Source: an uncultured Spirochaetota bacterium
GTDB taxonomy: Bacteria; Spirochaetota; Spirochaetia; JAFGXN01
Direction of reading: 5' to 3'
Length of the DNA: 64,000 nucleotides
Assembly (NCBI GenBank): GCA_944390005.1
Contig: CALXOJ010000004.1
Location: 62,001 to 126,000 of the forward strand
In this document: in pieces, positions 1 through 10,523 of the stretch
Numbering within the stretch: position 1 is the first letter of the stretch
How the letters are laid out: each line of letters begins with the position of its first letter
Position numbers and translations under genes: made by a program
Notes under the pieces: generated by a model
What the model was told of the DNA's origin: nothing
Databases searched by the model: none
What the model saw: only the letters and a program-made list of their open reading frames with translations

Positions 1-1176
1 AACAATCAGGGCAATCTGCTGCCTAACGGCGTTTATTCTTATGAATTGGAATCGGTCGATGAGGCAGGCAATCGTTTTTTTGCCGAGGTTAAAGAAATTC
101 ATCTTGATAAAACGCCGACATTGGTTTCGGTTTCCGCTTCTTCCAAGGGAATTTCACCGAATGGTGACGGACGTCTTGATGCGATGACGCTGAAACCGAC
201 TGTTTCGTATAAAACCGGAATTGAAAGCTGGCGTATTTTGATTCAAGGTGAAAAAGGACAAAAAACGTATTCAGGTGATGGACCCACGCTTCCCGATTCT
301 CTTGTTTGGGACGGAAAAACTGATGACGGGCAGATAGCGGAAGGCAATTACCGTCTGACATTTGCCGTTGATTATCTGAAAGGAAATCGTCCCGAAGCTG
401 TCATTGAGAGTCTTGTCGTCGATGTGACTCCTCCGGTACTGAATGTCGACTTGTCTCCGCTGCCGTTTTCGCCTGACAATGATAATGTTAACGACGAATT
501 GTTGATTCATATCGCCTTTGATGATGCGAGCGAGATTGCCAAGTGGCAGTTTGCGATTTTCGATCCGAAAAACAATCCGTTTAAGAGTTTTGCCGGTCGC
601 GGCAAACGGGTCGATGCGATTCGTTGGGACGGTCGTTCCGGCAAAGGAGATACCGTTTTTTCGGCGGAAGATTATCCGTATCGGTTTATGGCGGCGGACG
701 AGTGGGGAAATTACAGCGAAATTTCCGGCGTCATTCCTGTGGATATTCTTGTCGTCAAAGACGGCGATCATCTGAAAATTCAAATCGCCAATATCATCTT
801 TGCCGCAAATTCGCCGTCGCTGGAGAGTTCCGATCCCGAATCGACAGCGAAAAACCGCGCCGTTTTAAATCGATTGGCGCAAACGCTGAAAAAATACAAA
901 TCGTATCAGGTTCAGGTCGAAGGTCATGCCAACGCGGTTTTGTGGTACGATGAAGCGCGGGCGCAGAGAGAAGAGGCTGAAGCTTTGTATCCGCTTTCTT
1001 TGGCTCGGGCGCAAACCATTGTCAACGAGTTGGTCAAAGTCGGTATCGAACCGTCGCGGTTGTCGGCGGTCGGACGCGGCGGAAAATTTCCGATTGTTGA
1101 TCCGAAAAAAGATGCCGAGTTGTGGAAACGCGAAAACTGGAAAAACCGGCGCGTCGAGTTTATTTTGGAAAAATAG
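1..1176 (+). CDS. OmpA-family protein with Ig-like domains, 5'-truncated by window edge
   Basis: The reading frame is open from base 1, so the N-terminus lies outside the window; a TTG at 46 is not a convincing start. The visible part (about 390 residues) has two Ig-like modules with SPNGDG and SPDNDN motifs, as in FlgD-type or surface-protein Ig domains. A C-terminal OmpA domain of about 110 residues follows, ending in the NRRVEF signature; that Arg and an upstream Asp usually bind peptidoglycan diaminopimelate. The family is envelope-located and anchors outer-membrane or periplasmic proteins to the wall. It precedes mltG, a cell-wall enzyme, by 8 bp. The domain assignment is secure; the precise role is not. 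Confidence 0.75.
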   Translation, partial: NNQGNLLPNGVYSYELESVDEAGNRFFAEVKEIHLDKTPTLVSVSASSKGISPNGDGRLDAMTLKPTVSYKTGIESWRILIQGEKGQKTYSGDGPTLPDSLVWDGKTDDGQIAEGNYRLTFAVDYLKGNRPEAVIESLVVDVTPPVLNVDLSPLPFSPDNDNVNDELLIHIAFDDASEIAKWQFAIFDPKNNPFKSFAGRGKRVDAIRWDGRSGKGDTVFSAEDYPYRFMAADEWGNYSEISGVIPVDILVVKDGDHLKIQIANIIFAANSPSLESSDPESTAKNRAVLNRLAQTLKKYKSYQVQVEGHANAVLWYDEARAQREEAEALYPLSLARAQTIVNELVKVGIEPSRLSAVGRGGKFPIVDPKKDAELWKRENWKNRRVEFILEK

Positions 1177-1184
1177 GAGTTGAG

Positions 1185-2186
1185 GTGAAGAGAAGAGTTG
1201 TCATTGCGCTTGTGGCAGCCGGAGCTTTTGCCGCCGTTTTGTCGATTTCAGTTGCGATTACTGCGGCTGTTTTAAATACGCCTCCGCGCGGAGTTGATGA
1301 TGTTCGATCGTTTTCGGTGGAGAGCGGGGAAGGTCTTTCTTCTATTGCCGAGAGGCTGAAAAAAGAAGGACTGATTCGCAGTACGGCGTTTTTTAAGACC
1401 GCGGCCACCCTCTCCGGCACTCAATATGCCGTTCAAAAAGGCGATTATCTTTTTGAAGGTCGGCCGAGTGCCTGTGAAATTCTTTCGATCTTAACATCGG
1501 GAAAGCAGTCGCTGACGGATGTGGTGATCCCGGAAGGGTTTACGGTCAGACAAACAGCGGAAACGTTGTTTGAGAACGGCATCATTGATGACCAGCAGAG
1601 TTTTCTCGATGCTGTCGCTCGTTTTCCTTTAGACGATTACGGAGTTGAAAAAACCGGAGCAGAGGGTTTTCTGTTTCCCGATACCTATGCGTTTCAAAAG
1701 CGAATGGAAAACGAAGAAGTTATTTCTGCTATGACCGATAACTTTTTTTCTAAAGTAAACAAGGCCGGTCTTCCCGTCGGAGAACGGTTTTATGAAGGCG
1801 TCGTTTTGGCTTCCATTATTGAGAAGGAGTATCAAGCCGAAGAGGAGGCTCCGTTAATTGCTTCCGTATTTGTCAATCGGTTGAAAAAAAATATGCGTTT
1901 GGAATCGTGCGCCACTGTATTGTACATTTTGACTGATATTCAGGGTAAGCCTCATCCCAACCGGTTGTTTTACACCGATTTGGAAATCGAAAGTCCGTTC
2001 AACACTTACCGAAATTTCGGTTTGCCTCCTGCGCCGATTTCCAATCCCGGCATGGTAGCGCTGACTGCCGCTTTTCATCCCGCTCAAAGCGAATATCTGT
2101 TTTTTGTTGTTAAAAACGACGGATCGGGAAGGCATACTTTTTCCAAAGACTTTTACACGCACAATTATTATAAACGGCACAACTGA
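1185..2186 (+). CDS. mltG: Endolytic murein transglycosylase MltG
   Basis: MltG cleaves nascent peptidoglycan strands at the inner membrane and so sets glycan chain length. The 333-residue product has one N-terminal membrane segment (VVIALVAAGAFAAVLSISVA), a LysM-like region, and the YceG catalytic core with the conserved ASIIEKE motif containing the catalytic Glu, followed by the family's PNRLFYTDLE and PAPISNPG motifs. I chose the GTG at 1185 because AGGAG at 1175-1179 lies five bases upstream; an in-frame ATG at 1122 would overlap the preceding gene and has no ribosome site. dnaG follows one base after its stop codon. Confidence 0.93.
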   Translation: MKRRVVIALVAAGAFAAVLSISVAITAAVLNTPPRGVDDVRSFSVESGEGLSSIAERLKKEGLIRSTAFFKTAATLSGTQYAVQKGDYLFEGRPSACEILSILTSGKQSLTDVVIPEGFTVRQTAETLFENGIIDDQQSFLDAVARFPLDDYGVEKTGAEGFLFPDTYAFQKRMENEEVISAMTDNFFSKVNKAGLPVGERFYEGVVLASIIEKEYQAEEEAPLIASVFVNRLKKNMRLESCATVLYILTDIQGKPHPNRLFYTDLEIESPFNTYRNFGLPPAPISNPGMVALTAAFHPAQSEYLFFVVKNDGSGRHTFSKDFYTHNYYKRHN

Positions 2187-2187
2187 A

Positions 2188-3993
2188 ATGGCAAAAATTC
2201 CGGAAAAAGTCATTGAAGCGGTTATGGAAACCGCATCGATTGTCGATGTTGTCTCCCGTTACACAAAAGTGGAAAAGCGCGGTGAGCGGTATTTTGCCTG
2301 TTGTCCGTTCCACAAAGAGAAAACGCCGTCGTTTTCCGTGACTCCCGGACGAAATATGTTTTACTGTTTCGGCTGCGGAGAAGGCGGAACGGTAATTACA
2401 TTTTTGCAAAAAATCGAAAAAATTTCTTTTTCGGACGCTGTCATACGGTTGGCGCACGATTTTAATGTTCCGTTTCGATTTGATACCGAAGAAACGGTGT
2501 ATGACCGCAAAAAGGAGGCGTATTTTGACGTTTATGCGTTGACGCGCGATTTTTTTTATAATGAATTGCGTAACCGCTTGAAAAATTCTTCGATTGACCG
2601 GTATTTAAAAGAGCGAAATTTAACCGATGAGTTAATTGATGCTTTTAAGTTGGGATATGCGCCGTCTGACCGCGGAAAGCTGAGGAAATTTTTAAACGAG
2701 CGAGGTTTCTCCGACTCCTTTCTAAATTCGAACATCGGACTTTTTTCGAAAAAATACGAAGGCGTTTCTTTTTTTTCACAGCGGTTGATGTTTCCCATTC
2801 ACGACATTTCCGGACACTGTATTGCTTTCGGCGGGCGGATTATCGAAGGGGACGGTCCGAAATATATTAATACAGGAACGACCGATTATTTCGAGAAAGG
2901 TCACGGCTTCTATTCTCCGCCGGGCGCGTTCCGTGAGGTTCGCTTGACAGAAGAGGCGGTGATTTGCGAGGGCTATATGGATGTCATCGCCTATTTTCGT
3001 GCCGGTCTGAAAAATGTTTTTGCGCCGCTGGGAACCGCGTTTACCGAGAATCAAGCCGATCTGTTGAGGCGTTCAGGGGCTCAAACGGTGACTGTCAGCT
3101 TTGACGGCGATGAAGCGGGGAAGAAGGCTGCGATGAAGGCTGTCGATATCCTCAGACGCAAACAGCTGCAGGTAAAAGTTGCCGAGTTTTCCCAATATAA
3201 AGATCCGGATGAGTTTATTAAAAACGAAGGCGCCGAAGCGCTGAAAAATTTGTTAAAAAACAGCGTAAACGGGTTGGATTTTCTAATAAAAAATATTATA
3301 GTAAAAAATGGAAATTTAAATTCTCCAGAGGCAAAAGAGACGGCTGTTTCGGAGATTTTTCCTTATATTGAAGCTGTCGGAAGTGAGGTCGGCCGCGATG
3401 CGGCATTACGGCTGACAGCGGAGAGATTGAATACAAGTGAAGCTGCCGTTATTGCGGATTTCCGCGAATATACCCGTAAACGTCCCGAGTCAAGACAAAA
3501 CGGGCATCCGGTTGCTGAACGCAAATCGGAAAGAATCTCGAAAGAGACTCATGATCGGGAGTTTTTTTTGTTTGCCGCGTTGGTCGCAGCTCCTTCGCTG
3601 TTCGAACAGGTGCGAAGGCACATAAAAGCGAATGATTTGAGATCGACAAAGGCACGGGAAATTTATTATATTTTGGAGGAGGCTCTCAGGAAAAATTCTT
3701 TAAATTCACAAAGCGTGTTGGCGAAAGTGAATGATTCTTCCGTTATCGACTGTATTGTCGAAAAAACGGCCAATAAAGAATTTTCACCCGAGAATCTCGA
3801 CCGAATGGTTCCCGACTTGATTTACCGCGAACGGATCGATATTTTGAAACATAAAATTAAAGAGGTTCAAAGTAAATTGAGTAAAAGCGCGTCGAAGGAT
3901 AGAGAGACGGTAGATGAATTAATTCGCAAAAAGATTTTTTTTGAGAAGGAATTGACGAAACTGCTGCAAGGTTCGGAGAGAAAGACGGAATGA
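2188..3993 (+). CDS. dnaG: DNA primase DnaG
   Basis: DnaG makes RNA primers at the replication fork. The 601-residue protein has the CHC2 zinc-binding domain near the N-terminus ([11 protein letters not shown], then CFGCG), the primase core with a TOPRIM fold (catalytic Glu in CEGYMDV, acidic pair in FDGDEAG) and a C-terminal helicase-interaction region that is poorly conserved, as is usual. The ATG at 2188 gives the standard start [10 protein letters not shown], one base after the mltG stop; earlier in-frame starts lie inside mltG. It overlaps rpoD by ATGA, giving the widespread dnaG-rpoD macromolecular-synthesis pairing. Confidence 0.96.
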   Translation: MAKIPEKVIEAVMETASIVDVVSRYTKVEKRGERYFACCPFHKEKTPSFSVTPGRNMFYCFGCGEGGTVITFLQKIEKISFSDAVIRLAHDFNVPFRFDTEETVYDRKKEAYFDVYALTRDFFYNELRNRLKNSSIDRYLKERNLTDELIDAFKLGYAPSDRGKLRKFLNERGFSDSFLNSNIGLFSKKYEGVSFFSQRLMFPIHDISGHCIAFGGRIIEGDGPKYINTGTTDYFEKGHGFYSPPGAFREVRLTEEAVICEGYMDVIAYFRAGLKNVFAPLGTAFTENQADLLRRSGAQTVTVSFDGDEAGKKAAMKAVDILRRKQLQVKVAEFSQYKDPDEFIKNEGAEALKNLLKNSVNGLDFLIKNIIVKNGNLNSPEAKETAVSEIFPYIEAVGSEVGRDAALRLTAERLNTSEAAVIADFREYTRKRPESRQNGHPVAERKSERISKETHDREFFLFAALVAAPSLFEQVRRHIKANDLRSTKAREIYYILEEALRKNSLNSQSVLAKVNDSSVIDCIVEKTANKEFSPENLDRMVPDLIYRERIDILKHKIKEVQSKLSKSASKDRETVDELIRKKIFFEKELTKLLQGSERKTE

Positions 3994-5987
3994 AAAAGGA
4001 TATCAACGGTTTTTCTGCAAAAGAAATACTCGATTTAATAAAACCTCGAAAAAAACTGACTTTTGACGAGTTAAATGACTTGTTGCCCGAAGATTTCGAT
4101 ACTAATTACCTCGATGAAGTTTATGACTTATTGGAAGATGTCGGAATTGATCTTGAGGACGGCGATTTTATTGATTCGGATGACGGTAAAGATAAGGACG
4201 ATCTCAGTGAGGATGAAGATGTATCCGATTTTTCGTCGGATGCAGAACCGAATCTTGAAGATATTGAAAATATTGATACTCTTTCCGATGATGATGAAAT
4301 CGTTGAAATGGATGACGAACTTTCTTCCGAATCCTCTATTACAAAGCTGAGCGGTATCGTTCCGATTCCGTCAGGAATGGATGATTTGGAAAGTATGGGA
4401 AACGGCGAGGTGGAAGAATCCGAACACGTTGAAGATGAAGAGCTGGATGAATTTGGTTACGATACCAACTCTGACGAGGAGAGTCGTTCGGAATTTATCC
4501 GCTCTGAGTCAAGCGTTTCACGGGATTTTTCTTCGGTAAATGACGATCCCATTCGTTTATATCTTCATGAAATCGGAAAAGAACCGCTTTTGAACGCTGA
4601 AGAAGAGGGAGAATTGGCTCGGGAAATGGAAAAAGGTGCCGAGATGATCCTCCACGTTATCAAATCGAGCGGTATGATTATCGAGCGGTTCAACAATTTG
4701 TTGAATCGAATTGCCGATCGTCAAGCCCACCTCGATGAAAACGGCAAGAAAGGCGACGAGCATGACGATGGGAAAAAGTTGGATATTTATAAAGACCGAC
4801 TGAAACTTGTCGCATCAAAAATTAAGACATATATCGAATTGAAAAGCAAATATAAGACCTATTCCGAATTTATTGAAGATGACGAATTGCAAAAAAAGAA
4901 AAAGGCTGTCTTGAAAGCTCTTCGAAATATTGAAATTGAACAGGATGATATCATTACTTATTCCGATGAGTTTATTTCTACTCAAGCAGTTATTCAGCGC
5001 TTGCAAAATGAGCAGGAAAAACTTCAAAAAGTCCTGCAGATTTCAAGCATTAAAGAACTTCGTTCTTTGAGCCGTGATTTGGCAATTTCTTCGAAACGCA
5101 GCGAAATCGAATCGAAGCTGATGCTTTCCGCTAACTTAATTAAAGACCGAATCCGCCGTTATCAGGAAAATTACAATACGTTTAAAGATATCGAATTTTC
5201 CTTTGAAGATCGCATTCCCGATATTTTGGCAAAAGCAGAGGAAATTAAGAAAGGCAAAGAGAAGCTGAAGTCGGCAAAAGATAAACTGATTCAGGCCAAT
5301 CTGCGTCTTGTTGTCAGCATTGCTAAAAAGTATACGAACCGAGGTTTACACTTTTTTGATTTGGTTCAAGAAGGAAATATCGGCTTGATTAAAGCGGTCG
5401 AAAAATTCAATTATAAATTAAACTATAAGTTTTCAACTTATGCGACGTGGTGGATTCGACAGGCCATTACCCGATCAATTTCTGATCAGGCCAGAACCAT
5501 CCGCGTTCCTGTTCACATGATTGAACAAATCAACAAGGTGGCACGTGAATCTCGCCAGTTGATGCAGACGCTCGGACGGGAGCCGACTGACGAAGAGATC
5601 GCTGAAAAACTCGGCTGGCAGTTGGAAAAGGTCTCTTCCGTTAAAAATGTAGCGCGTGAACCGATTTCGTTGGAATCTCCGTTAGGAGAAGAAGAGGATT
5701 CGCTGTTGGGTGACTTTATCGAAGATAAGGCGGTTGAAAATCCCGCCAATCAGACGGCATTTAAGATGCTGCAGGAACATTTGCGCGGAATTTTAAATGA
5801 TTTGCCGGAAAGAGAGCGTGAAGTCATTCAGATGCGGTTTGGCTTATTGGATGGTTATTCACTGACGCTTGAAGAGGTCGGACTTTATTTTAATGTGACT
5901 CGCGAACGGATTCGTCAGATTGAAGCGAAAGCCTTACGGCGATTAAAATTGCCAAAACACACGGATAAATTAACCGATTACAAATAA
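3990..5987 (+). CDS. rpoD: Primary RNA polymerase sigma factor RpoD
   Basis: This is the housekeeping sigma-70 that directs RNA polymerase to -35/-10 promoters. The 665-residue protein has region 1.2 ([17 protein letters not shown], about residue 190), a long non-conserved coiled insertion, region 2 with the [15 protein letters not shown] and [15 protein letters not shown] motifs (about residues 430-510), region 3 and the region 4 helix-turn-helix ([17 protein letters not shown]) at the C-terminus. Residues about 45-165 are extremely acidic (runs of Asp and Glu) where region 1.1 would sit. It overlaps dnaG by ATGA, so the two are translationally coupled. Confidence 0.97.
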   Translation: MKKDINGFSAKEILDLIKPRKKLTFDELNDLLPEDFDTNYLDEVYDLLEDVGIDLEDGDFIDSDDGKDKDDLSEDEDVSDFSSDAEPNLEDIENIDTLSDDDEIVEMDDELSSESSITKLSGIVPIPSGMDDLESMGNGEVEESEHVEDEELDEFGYDTNSDEESRSEFIRSESSVSRDFSSVNDDPIRLYLHEIGKEPLLNAEEEGELAREMEKGAEMILHVIKSSGMIIERFNNLLNRIADRQAHLDENGKKGDEHDDGKKLDIYKDRLKLVASKIKTYIELKSKYKTYSEFIEDDELQKKKKAVLKALRNIEIEQDDIITYSDEFISTQAVIQRLQNEQEKLQKVLQISSIKELRSLSRDLAISSKRSEIESKLMLSANLIKDRIRRYQENYNTFKDIEFSFEDRIPDILAKAEEIKKGKEKLKSAKDKLIQANLRLVVSIAKKYTNRGLHFFDLVQEGNIGLIKAVEKFNYKLNYKFSTYATWWIRQAITRSISDQARTIRVPVHMIEQINKVARESRQLMQTLGREPTDEEIAEKLGWQLEKVSSVKNVAREPISLESPLGEEEDSLLGDFIEDKAVENPANQTAFKMLQEHLRGILNDLPEREREVIQMRFGLLDGYSLTLEEVGLYFNVTRERIRQIEAKALRRLKLPKHTDKLTDYK

Positions 5988-5997
5988 GGAGGGAAAA

Positions 5998-6792
5998 ATG
6001 AAGAGTGAAATGAAGACGGATTTAATAAAATTGCAGGAAGTGTTGTATAAAAAATCGCTTTTGGAAAAAGAGATTTTTGACGCACCGAGAACACTGACAA
6101 CGAATATCGAAATTCTTAATAAATTGAAAAAGGCGTATGTCGAAAAAAACAATTACTTGGAACGTAAAACGGAGAAAATCGGCAGAATTCGCGATCGTTT
6201 GACCGATCTGGAAAATCAGCGCAGTGATGCGGAACGGCAAATGGGTGAAATTGAAACGCAGCGTGAATATGAAATACTCGATAAAAAGATTAAAGAATTT
6301 GCTGTGAAGAGTCAGGAGCTGCGGGTTAAGTACAATAAAGAACGTCAAGAGGTTGAAGATTTACGGGCCGATATGGCGACTAAAGAGGCTATGATTCGCA
6401 GTCAAGAGCAGGAAATCGAGTCGGAAAAGGAAAAATTAGAGTCGTATATTGAGGAAAAACGGAACGAACTGAACAGTTTGGAAGGAAAAGAACAGGAAAT
6501 TCTTCCCGGTGTCGGAAACGATATTATTTATAAATTTGATAGAATTGTTCGAAAAAAAGAGGGTGTGGCGATTGTTCCCATTAAGAACGGGATTTGCACG
6601 GGATGTCATATTATGTTGACTCCGCAATTTGTTAACGAAGTCAGAGAGGAAACCTCTATCTCCTTTTGTCCGTACTGCAGCCGTATTCTCTATTGTGAAG
6701 ATAATGAAATCGAACAGGAAGAGGCTGAGGTCAAATTTGACGATGCTGATTTGGGAGGTCTTTCGGATTTGAATCCGGATGTTGATTTTTAG
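5998..6792 (+). CDS. Coiled-coil protein with C4 zinc ribbon (CT398/TP0494-like)
   Basis: This 264-residue protein has a charged coiled coil over about residues 10-175 and a C-terminal zinc ribbon (CTGC, about 20 residues, then CPYC), the layout of the CT398-like family found in many bacteria, including next to rpoD in Treponema. The family is thought to bind nucleic acid or act in flagellar and secretion contexts in some lineages, but its role is unsettled. Start: ATG at 5998 after a strong AAGGAGGG site at 5987-5994. The C-terminus is acidic. The RNase P RNA begins within about five bases of its stop codon, so both may come from one transcript. Confidence 0.82.
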   Translation: MKSEMKTDLIKLQEVLYKKSLLEKEIFDAPRTLTTNIEILNKLKKAYVEKNNYLERKTEKIGRIRDRLTDLENQRSDAERQMGEIETQREYEILDKKIKEFAVKSQELRVKYNKERQEVEDLRADMATKEAMIRSQEQEIESEKEKLESYIEEKRNELNSLEGKEQEILPGVGNDIIYKFDRIVRKKEGVAIVPIKNGICTGCHIMLTPQFVNEVREETSISFCPYCSRILYCEDNEIEQEEAEVKFDDADLGGLSDLNPDVDF

Positions 6793-6795
6793 TTT

Positions 6796-7133
6796 TTAAC
6801 AGACCGAGCAGTCGCTTTCTGCTTTTTGCGGAAAGAGGAAAGTCCGGGCTCCACAGAACAGAATGCCGGATAACGTCCGGGCCCGTTTTGACGGGACAGC
6901 AAGCGCAACAGAAAGGATACAGCCGGTATTATTACCGGTAATGGTGAAATAGTGAGGTAAGAGCTCACTGCGGTGTCGGCAACGGCTCCGCCGGCAAGCC
7001 TCATTCGGAGCAAGGTTAAATAGGCAATCGGGTTGTTCGCCCTATGATTGCGGGTAAACCGCTGTACGTTTTTTGCAAGAAAAACGACAGACAGATGACT
7101 GCATAAACAGAACCCGGCTTATAGGTCTGTTTT
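6796..7133 (+). ncRNA. rnpB: RNase P RNA (bacterial type A)
   Basis: This is the catalytic RNA that trims the 5' leader from tRNA precursors. The signatures are in order: GAGGAAAGTCCGGGCTCC near the 5' end, an ACAGAAAGGATA segment, GGTGAAATAGTGAGGTAAGAG, and AACCCGGCTTATAGG at the 3' end. The terminal helix P1 is visible: AACAGACC (6798-6805) pairs with GGTCTGTT (7124-7131). Exact ends are inferred from that helix. It lies between two protein genes of the same orientation with no clear promoter of its own, so it may be processed from the rpoD-region transcript. Confidence 0.95.
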
Positions 7134-7151
7134 TATATTGAAGGATGCGTG

Positions 7152-8096
7152 ATGAAGAGAAAGGATTACGTTTTTTATCATTCACCGAAAGAGAAAGCGG
7201 TGCGCGGATTAAAAATCTTTGCGGCAATTTGCATTCCTCTCGCTGTTGTTGTTTTTGTTGTTCTCGGAATCACTTTGGGATGGTTTTCCCAATGGTTCGA
7301 AAGAGACAAATATCTGAACGGTGATTACGAAGCTCTTTTTGCCGAAAAAAAATATGACTTGGTGACGGAGGTAACAGCGGAGATTTTGACATCCGATCCT
7401 TTCAATAAAAAGGCATTGATTTATAACGGTTTTGCCAATTATTATTATGCTGTGCAATTACCGTCTTTCGAAGATCAGATTGTGCGGTTGGATCAGGCAG
7501 CCGCCTCTTTAAGAAAAGTTCGTATTTTGAATGAAAATCGATTAAATGGAAAAATCGATTATTTCCTCGGTCGAATTTACTACATGAAAGGAATTTTCTT
7601 TCTTGATGAATCGATCATTTATTTTGAATCAGCGCTTGATTTGGGATATAAGGATCATAAAAATGAAATTTACTATTTTTTAGGAATGGCTTACTCCCGG
7701 ATCGGCTTGTTTGATAAGAGCTTGGAGTGGTTGGAAAAAGTTGAAGGTGATTCCGATGTTTCTGATTTGCTCATCGCCATCACTTATTTTCATCAAAAAA
7801 ACTTTTCCGCAGCTCTTGAAAGTTTGGATCGGATTTTAGCAACAACCCAACAAGAAGATGTTCGGTTAAGCTGCTCTTTTTGGAAAGCGAAAACGTTTCT
7901 GGAGCAAAATAATTACGAGCAAGCCATAGCGCTTTATAACGAAATTTTGGCAAAGGTAGATTCTGCCGATGCCCACTACCAGTTAGGTCTGGTATATAAA
8001 GAAATGAATAATATCATTCAAGCCCGAAGTGAGTGGAGAAAAGCGATTAAGCTTCAACCGACACATATGGGGGCATTGATGGAATTAAATCAGTGA
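7152..8096 (+). CDS. Membrane-anchored TPR protein upstream of mreB
   Basis: The 314-residue protein has one N-terminal membrane anchor (about residues 20-45, FAAICIPLAVVVFVVLGITL) followed by about seven tetratricopeptide-like helix pairs, for example YYFLGMAYSRIGLFDKSLEW and AHYQLGLVYKEMNNIIQ. TPR domains are protein-interaction scaffolds; the position directly before mreB (10-bp gap) suggests a periplasmic helper of the elongation machinery, as I recall for the equivalent treponemal locus. I chose ATG 7152 rather than GTG 7149 because the AAGGA site fits it better. Confidence 0.8.
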   Translation: MKRKDYVFYHSPKEKAVRGLKIFAAICIPLAVVVFVVLGITLGWFSQWFERDKYLNGDYEALFAEKKYDLVTEVTAEILTSDPFNKKALIYNGFANYYYAVQLPSFEDQIVRLDQAAASLRKVRILNENRLNGKIDYFLGRIYYMKGIFFLDESIIYFESALDLGYKDHKNEIYYFLGMAYSRIGLFDKSLEWLEKVEGDSDVSDLLIAITYFHQKNFSAALESLDRILATTQQEDVRLSCSFWKAKTFLEQNNYEQAIALYNEILAKVDSADAHYQLGLVYKEMNNIIQARSEWRKAIKLQPTHMGALMELNQ

Positions 8097-8106
8097 GGGG
8101 AGAACA

Positions 8107-9141
8107 ATGAAAAAAAATATTTTAAATACTTTTTCAACCGATATCGGGATGGATTTGGGTACGTGCAACACGCTTGTTTATTTGCGTGGAAAAGGGATTG
8201 TTTTAAAAGAACCGTCCGTTGTTGCGATCGAGAGAGGAACAAAACGGGTTGTTGCCGTCGGATTGGAAGCCAAACGCATGCTGTGGCGAACCCCCGATAA
8301 AATTATTACCATTCGTCCGTTACGGGACGGCGTCATTGCGGATTTAGATACAACGGAAAAAATGATCCGTCATTTTTGCTCCAAAGTTATCAAGAAACGC
8401 TTTTTTATCAAGCCGCGGATGGTTATTGGAATTCCTTCGTGTATTACCGATGTGGAACGGCGCGCGGTTGTCGAAAGTGCGATGAAAGCAGGGGCTAGGA
8501 GTGTTACCTTGATTGAAGAATCGCTTGCAGCTGCTATCGGGGCAGGAATGCCGATTCATGATCCGGTCGGAAATATGGTCTGCGACGTTGGCGGCGGAAC
8601 TTCTGAAATTTCGGTTATTTCATACGGGAATATGGTTGTAACTCGCGCTATTCGTGTCGGCGGCGACGAATTCGATGAATCAATCATCAAATACGTCAGA
8701 GATAAACGCAATCTGATTATCGGTCAATCAACAGCAGAAGAGATTAAAATCAGCATCGGAAATGTTCTTCCTGACGATAAAATCGAAAAGAAAGAGGTCA
8801 AAGGCGTTGACACCATTACGGGATTACCGCGCAGAATTGAACTGGATTCGGTTGAGGTCAGAGATTCGCTGTTGTCTTCCGTCGATTTGATTTTGGAGGA
8901 AATTAAAAAAACGCTGGCGGCCACTCCTCCCGAATTAGCGGCGGACATCATTGAAAGAGGAATTGTTTTAACCGGAGGCGGCGCCTTGTTGAAAGGATTC
9001 GGGCAGTACATTTCCAATCAAACCAAGGTTCCCGTTATCGTTGCGGAAGATCCGCTGCTCTGTGTGGCAAAGGGCGCCGGTATGTATTTTGAAATTTTAA
9101 ACAGCAAATACGGCGATTCCGGACTTTATAACGATTTTTAA
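8107..9141 (+). CDS. mreB: Rod-shape actin homologue MreB
   Basis: MreB is an actin-like ATPase whose membrane-bound filaments steer lateral wall synthesis. The 344 residues match the usual length. The phosphate-1 loop (DLGTCNTLVYL, near residue 15), the phosphate-2 loop (VCDVGGGTSEISVI) and the adenosine motif (GIVLTGGGALLKG) are all intact. A GGGGAGAA site precedes ATG 8107. It begins the mreBCD-mrdA-rodA run. Confidence 0.98.
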   Translation: MKKNILNTFSTDIGMDLGTCNTLVYLRGKGIVLKEPSVVAIERGTKRVVAVGLEAKRMLWRTPDKIITIRPLRDGVIADLDTTEKMIRHFCSKVIKKRFFIKPRMVIGIPSCITDVERRAVVESAMKAGARSVTLIEESLAAAIGAGMPIHDPVGNMVCDVGGGTSEISVISYGNMVVTRAIRVGGDEFDESIIKYVRDKRNLIIGQSTAEEIKISIGNVLPDDKIEKKEVKGVDTITGLPRRIELDSVEVRDSLLSSVDLILEEIKKTLAATPPELAADIIERGIVLTGGGALLKGFGQYISNQTKVPVIVAEDPLLCVAKGAGMYFEILNSKYGDSGLYNDF

Positions 9142-9146
9142 ACGAT

Positions 9147-10007
9147 ATGGCTTCGTTTCGAATCTTTGCAGCACTCAAAAAACAGAAAGATAACATTCTC
9201 TTTATCGGATGTGTTGTATTTTCTTTTTTTTTGTTGACTTTTACCCATTCCGATAGCCGCAACGGTGTCGAAAGATTCGGTTTTTCTGTTGTATCGACTC
9301 TTCAAAAAGGAGTTTATGTTGTCATCGATTTTTTTTCGGAAACTGTCAACTCAATTTCCGAATTAAAGCAGCTGAAAGCCGAATACAGCGATTTGAAAGA
9401 AATGTATGAACAGCAGCATCGCTTCTTGAATACCGTTGAAGGATTGCAGATTGAGAATGAATTGTTGAAAGAACAGATGTATATCTCGAATCGGCTGACT
9501 TACGAGCACATTACAACCGATGTGATTGCCAAAGATCCGGGAAATTTTCTTTCATACGTCAAAATTGGGTGCGGAACGAAACAGAATATTGATAAATACA
9601 TGCCGGTGATTGCCTATCAAAAAGGACGCTACGGATTGGTCGGCTCAATTGTGGATGCAGGATATTCCGCTTCGGAAGTGATGCCGCTTTTTTCGGCGAA
9701 TTTTTCTGTAGCGGCAAGGCTGCAATCGTCTCGATATGAAGGATTGGTTTCCGGACTCGGATACACATCCGATTTTATTTTGATGAAATACATTCCTCAG
9801 GAAGCAGTCGATGAGATCAAAATAGGAGATTTGGTGGTCACATCAGGGATGCGGTCTATTTATCCCTACGGAATTCCCATTGGTTACGTCGATCGGATTG
9901 TATCGGGAAAAGGAGAAATTTCTGTTTCTCTTTATTTGAAACCGGTGATTGAATTTTCCCGTTTGGAATATGTTCAAGTGCTGAAAGCACAAAATCCGGA
10001 GCTGTAA
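9147..10007 (+). CDS. mreC: Rod-shape-determining protein MreC
   Basis: MreC is a bitopic scaffold linking cytoplasmic MreB with the periplasmic PBP2-RodA synthase. The 286-residue protein has one membrane segment (about residues 15-32), a periplasmic coiled coil (about 65-115) and a two-barrel domain ending in YPYGIPIGYVDRI, typical of the family. The start ATG is five bases after the mreB stop, so translation is probably coupled. The stop abuts the mreD GTG. Confidence 0.93.
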   Translation: MASFRIFAALKKQKDNILFIGCVVFSFFLLTFTHSDSRNGVERFGFSVVSTLQKGVYVVIDFFSETVNSISELKQLKAEYSDLKEMYEQQHRFLNTVEGLQIENELLKEQMYISNRLTYEHITTDVIAKDPGNFLSYVKIGCGTKQNIDKYMPVIAYQKGRYGLVGSIVDAGYSASEVMPLFSANFSVAARLQSSRYEGLVSGLGYTSDFILMKYIPQEAVDEIKIGDLVVTSGMRSIYPYGIPIGYVDRIVSGKGEISVSLYLKPVIEFSRLEYVQVLKAQNPEL

Positions 10008-10523
10008 GTGTATTACAATATTCATAAAAAACGAATTTTTTCTCATTTTTTTATCTTGGTCGCTTTTGCTCTTTTACAAGGCGTTTTTATTCGATTTTCG
10101 GATTTTTTTTTAAGCAATCTTAATTTTGCCTTTATTTATTTTGTTTATCTCTCTTTTTATCTCGGGAAATCCACATCATACAAGTTGGGATTTATACTCG
10201 GACTGATTTTGGATTGCTTTGGAGCGACTTACGGATTTTATACGACTGTTTTTACAATTTTAGGATACGTTATCGGATTTTTTTCGGGTAAATTCAATTT
10301 GCAGGGAATTGCGTTGCCGCTTCTTTTTGCTGCGGTTATTTCTGTTGTTTATTTTCTTCTGTGTCTTATCTTCATCGGATGGATTGATACGATTGTTTGG
10401 TCTCGGTTTTTAATCGATGCAGCCATTCAGACAATTTTCAATTTGATTCTGAGTCCCTTTTTCGCCTGGCTCTTTAAAAATAAATTATTTAAGCGCGTCG
10501 GAATCGTTGAAAATGGCAAATAA
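10008..10523 (+). CDS. mreD: Rod-shape-determining protein MreD
   Basis: MreD is a small polytopic membrane partner of MreC. The 171-residue product is almost wholly hydrophobic with about five membrane segments and a basic tail, as in the family, whose sequence is poorly conserved, so the call leans on position. The GTG start directly follows the mreC TAA; the end overlaps mrdA by 11 bp. Confidence 0.85.
   Translation: MYYNIHKKRIFSHFFILVAFALLQGVFIRFSDFFLSNLNFAFIYFVYLSFYLGKSTSYKLGFILGLILDCFGATYGFYTTVFTILGYVIGFFSGKFNLQGIALPLLFAAVISVVYFLLCLIFIGWIDTIVWSRFLIDAAIQTIFNLILSPFFAWLFKNKLFKRVGIVENGK

Noticed and set aside
518-953. Long alternative-frame and antisense open frames across the genes, such as 518-953, 22199-22930 and 52350-53438
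   Set aside because: They mirror well-recognised genes, have no ribosome sites and have unnatural amino-acid composition; they result from the codon bias of the true genes.
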